Origin: Pedobacter cryoconitis
GTDB taxonomy: Bacteria; Bacteroidota; Bacteroidia; Sphingobacteriales; Sphingobacteriaceae
DNA length: 64,000 nucleotides
NCBI RefSeq assembly: GCF_003259615.1
Contig: NZ_QLLR01000004.1
Coordinates: 226,219-290,218, forward strand
Reading direction: 5' to 3'
Made by a program: the position numbers and the translations under genes. The notes below the pieces were generated by a model, which did not search any database, was not told where the DNA came from, and saw only the letters and a list, made by a program, of their open reading frames with translations. This document shows, piece after piece, positions 63,702 to 64,000 of this stretch. How positions within the stretch are numbered: the first letter of the stretch is position 1; the number at the start of each line of letters is the position of its first letter.

Positions 63702-64000
63702 TTAAGCGGCAATATTTTGTTTATTTAAGTTTTTCCCAAATTCTTCTGGGGACAAGTACCCCAGTGCAGAATGTAGTCTTTTACGGTTGTACCAAGTCTC
63801 GATATATTCAAATACGATAAGTGCTGCCTGCTCTTTGTCAGTGAACTTATGCTGATATACACACTCCGCTTTAAGTGTCTTAAAGAAGCTCTCAGCGACT
63901 GCATTATCCCAGCAATTTCCTTTCCTACTCATGCTCCTGATGATGAATGGATTTTTTTCCAGTAAACAACTGAACTCATTGCAAGCGTACTGAACTCCAC
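63672..64000 (-). mobile_element. IS3-family insertion sequence, right end and part of orfB
   Basis: The transition from TolC coding sequence to IS sequence is at about 63672, where TGGAATTGCAACATTAAA begins with the TG typical of IS3 ends. The transposase stop is 30 bases inside the element. The other end and any target duplication lie outside the window. Confidence 0.7.
63702..64000 (-). CDS. IS3-family transposase orfB, C-terminal part
   Basis: The reading frame is open to the window edge, so this is the C-terminal about 99 residues of an IS3-family integrase-type transposase. GVQYACNEFSCLLEKN, SMSRKGNCWDNAVAESFF and KTLKAE belong to the catalytic core; the glutamate in AVAESFF is the third residue of the DDE triad. 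WYNRKRLHSALGYLSPEEF is the standard C-terminal signature. The internal methionine of MSRKGN is not the true start. Confidence 0.93.
   Translation of the reverse strand, partial: GVQYACNEFSCLLEKNPFIIRSMSRKGNCWDNAVAESFFKTLKAECVYQHKFTDKEQAALIVFEYIETWYNRKRLHSALGYLSPEEFGKNLNKQNIAA

Overview
The window looks like chromosomal DNA of a Bacteroidota bacterium, most likely a Sphingobacteriaceae member close to Pedobacter. The reasons are the low G+C sequence, a PorP/SprF protein, a type IX secretion C-terminal domain, a carboxypeptidase-regulatory-domain TonB receptor, many signal peptides ending in AQ, and a few TAnnTTTG-type promoter boxes. The genus is inferred from gene content, not from a search.

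Positions 1-22702 are one long leftward surface-glycan locus of 23 genes, cut by the left edge of the window. Transcription order is an outer-membrane barrel protein, rfbD, gmd, a Wza-like exporter with six SLBB repeats, Wzz, then pseB-pseC-pseG-pseH-pseI, an acyltransferase, a PhyH-type dioxygenase, pseF, a Gfo/Idh oxidoreductase, a second DegT aminotransferase, a glycosyltransferase-like protein, a GNAT, and a sugar amidotransferase set (two PP-loop enzymes around one HisH/HisF pair). A capsule-synthesis-like protein and the start of a flippase follow. All six pseudaminic acid enzymes are present. With the amidotransferase set they suggest a CMP-nonulosonate glycan carrying acetamidino groups.

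Positions 22.7-33 kb hold small units. There is a GreA/Rnk-like protein, a long non-coding stretch, an XRE regulator, a TonB receptor coupled to a periplasmic glycerophosphodiesterase, and a copper-type unit (small Cys/His-rich protein, MbnP-like lipoprotein, MbnH/MauG-like di-haem lipoprotein, Cys-motif barrel).

Positions 33-36.3 kb carry two rightward membrane histidine kinases. They meet tail to tail, with no spacer, a six-gene leftward operon that runs from 60731 to 36268. This operon encodes three very large exported proteins: 1753 aa with collagen-like and tail-fibre-like repeats, 1302 aa with tail-fibre repeats and a C-terminal S74 chaperone, and 4023 aa with 28 fibronectin-like units and five FISUMP domains. 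A TlpA-like thioredoxin, a small type IX secretion substrate and PorP/SprF follow. I regard this as the best candidate for an undescribed system: a surface-fibre module with its own export and anchoring parts. Next to it lies a LytS/LytR-type two-component pair.

The right edge holds a TolC-family gene cut by an IS3-family element that runs out of the window.
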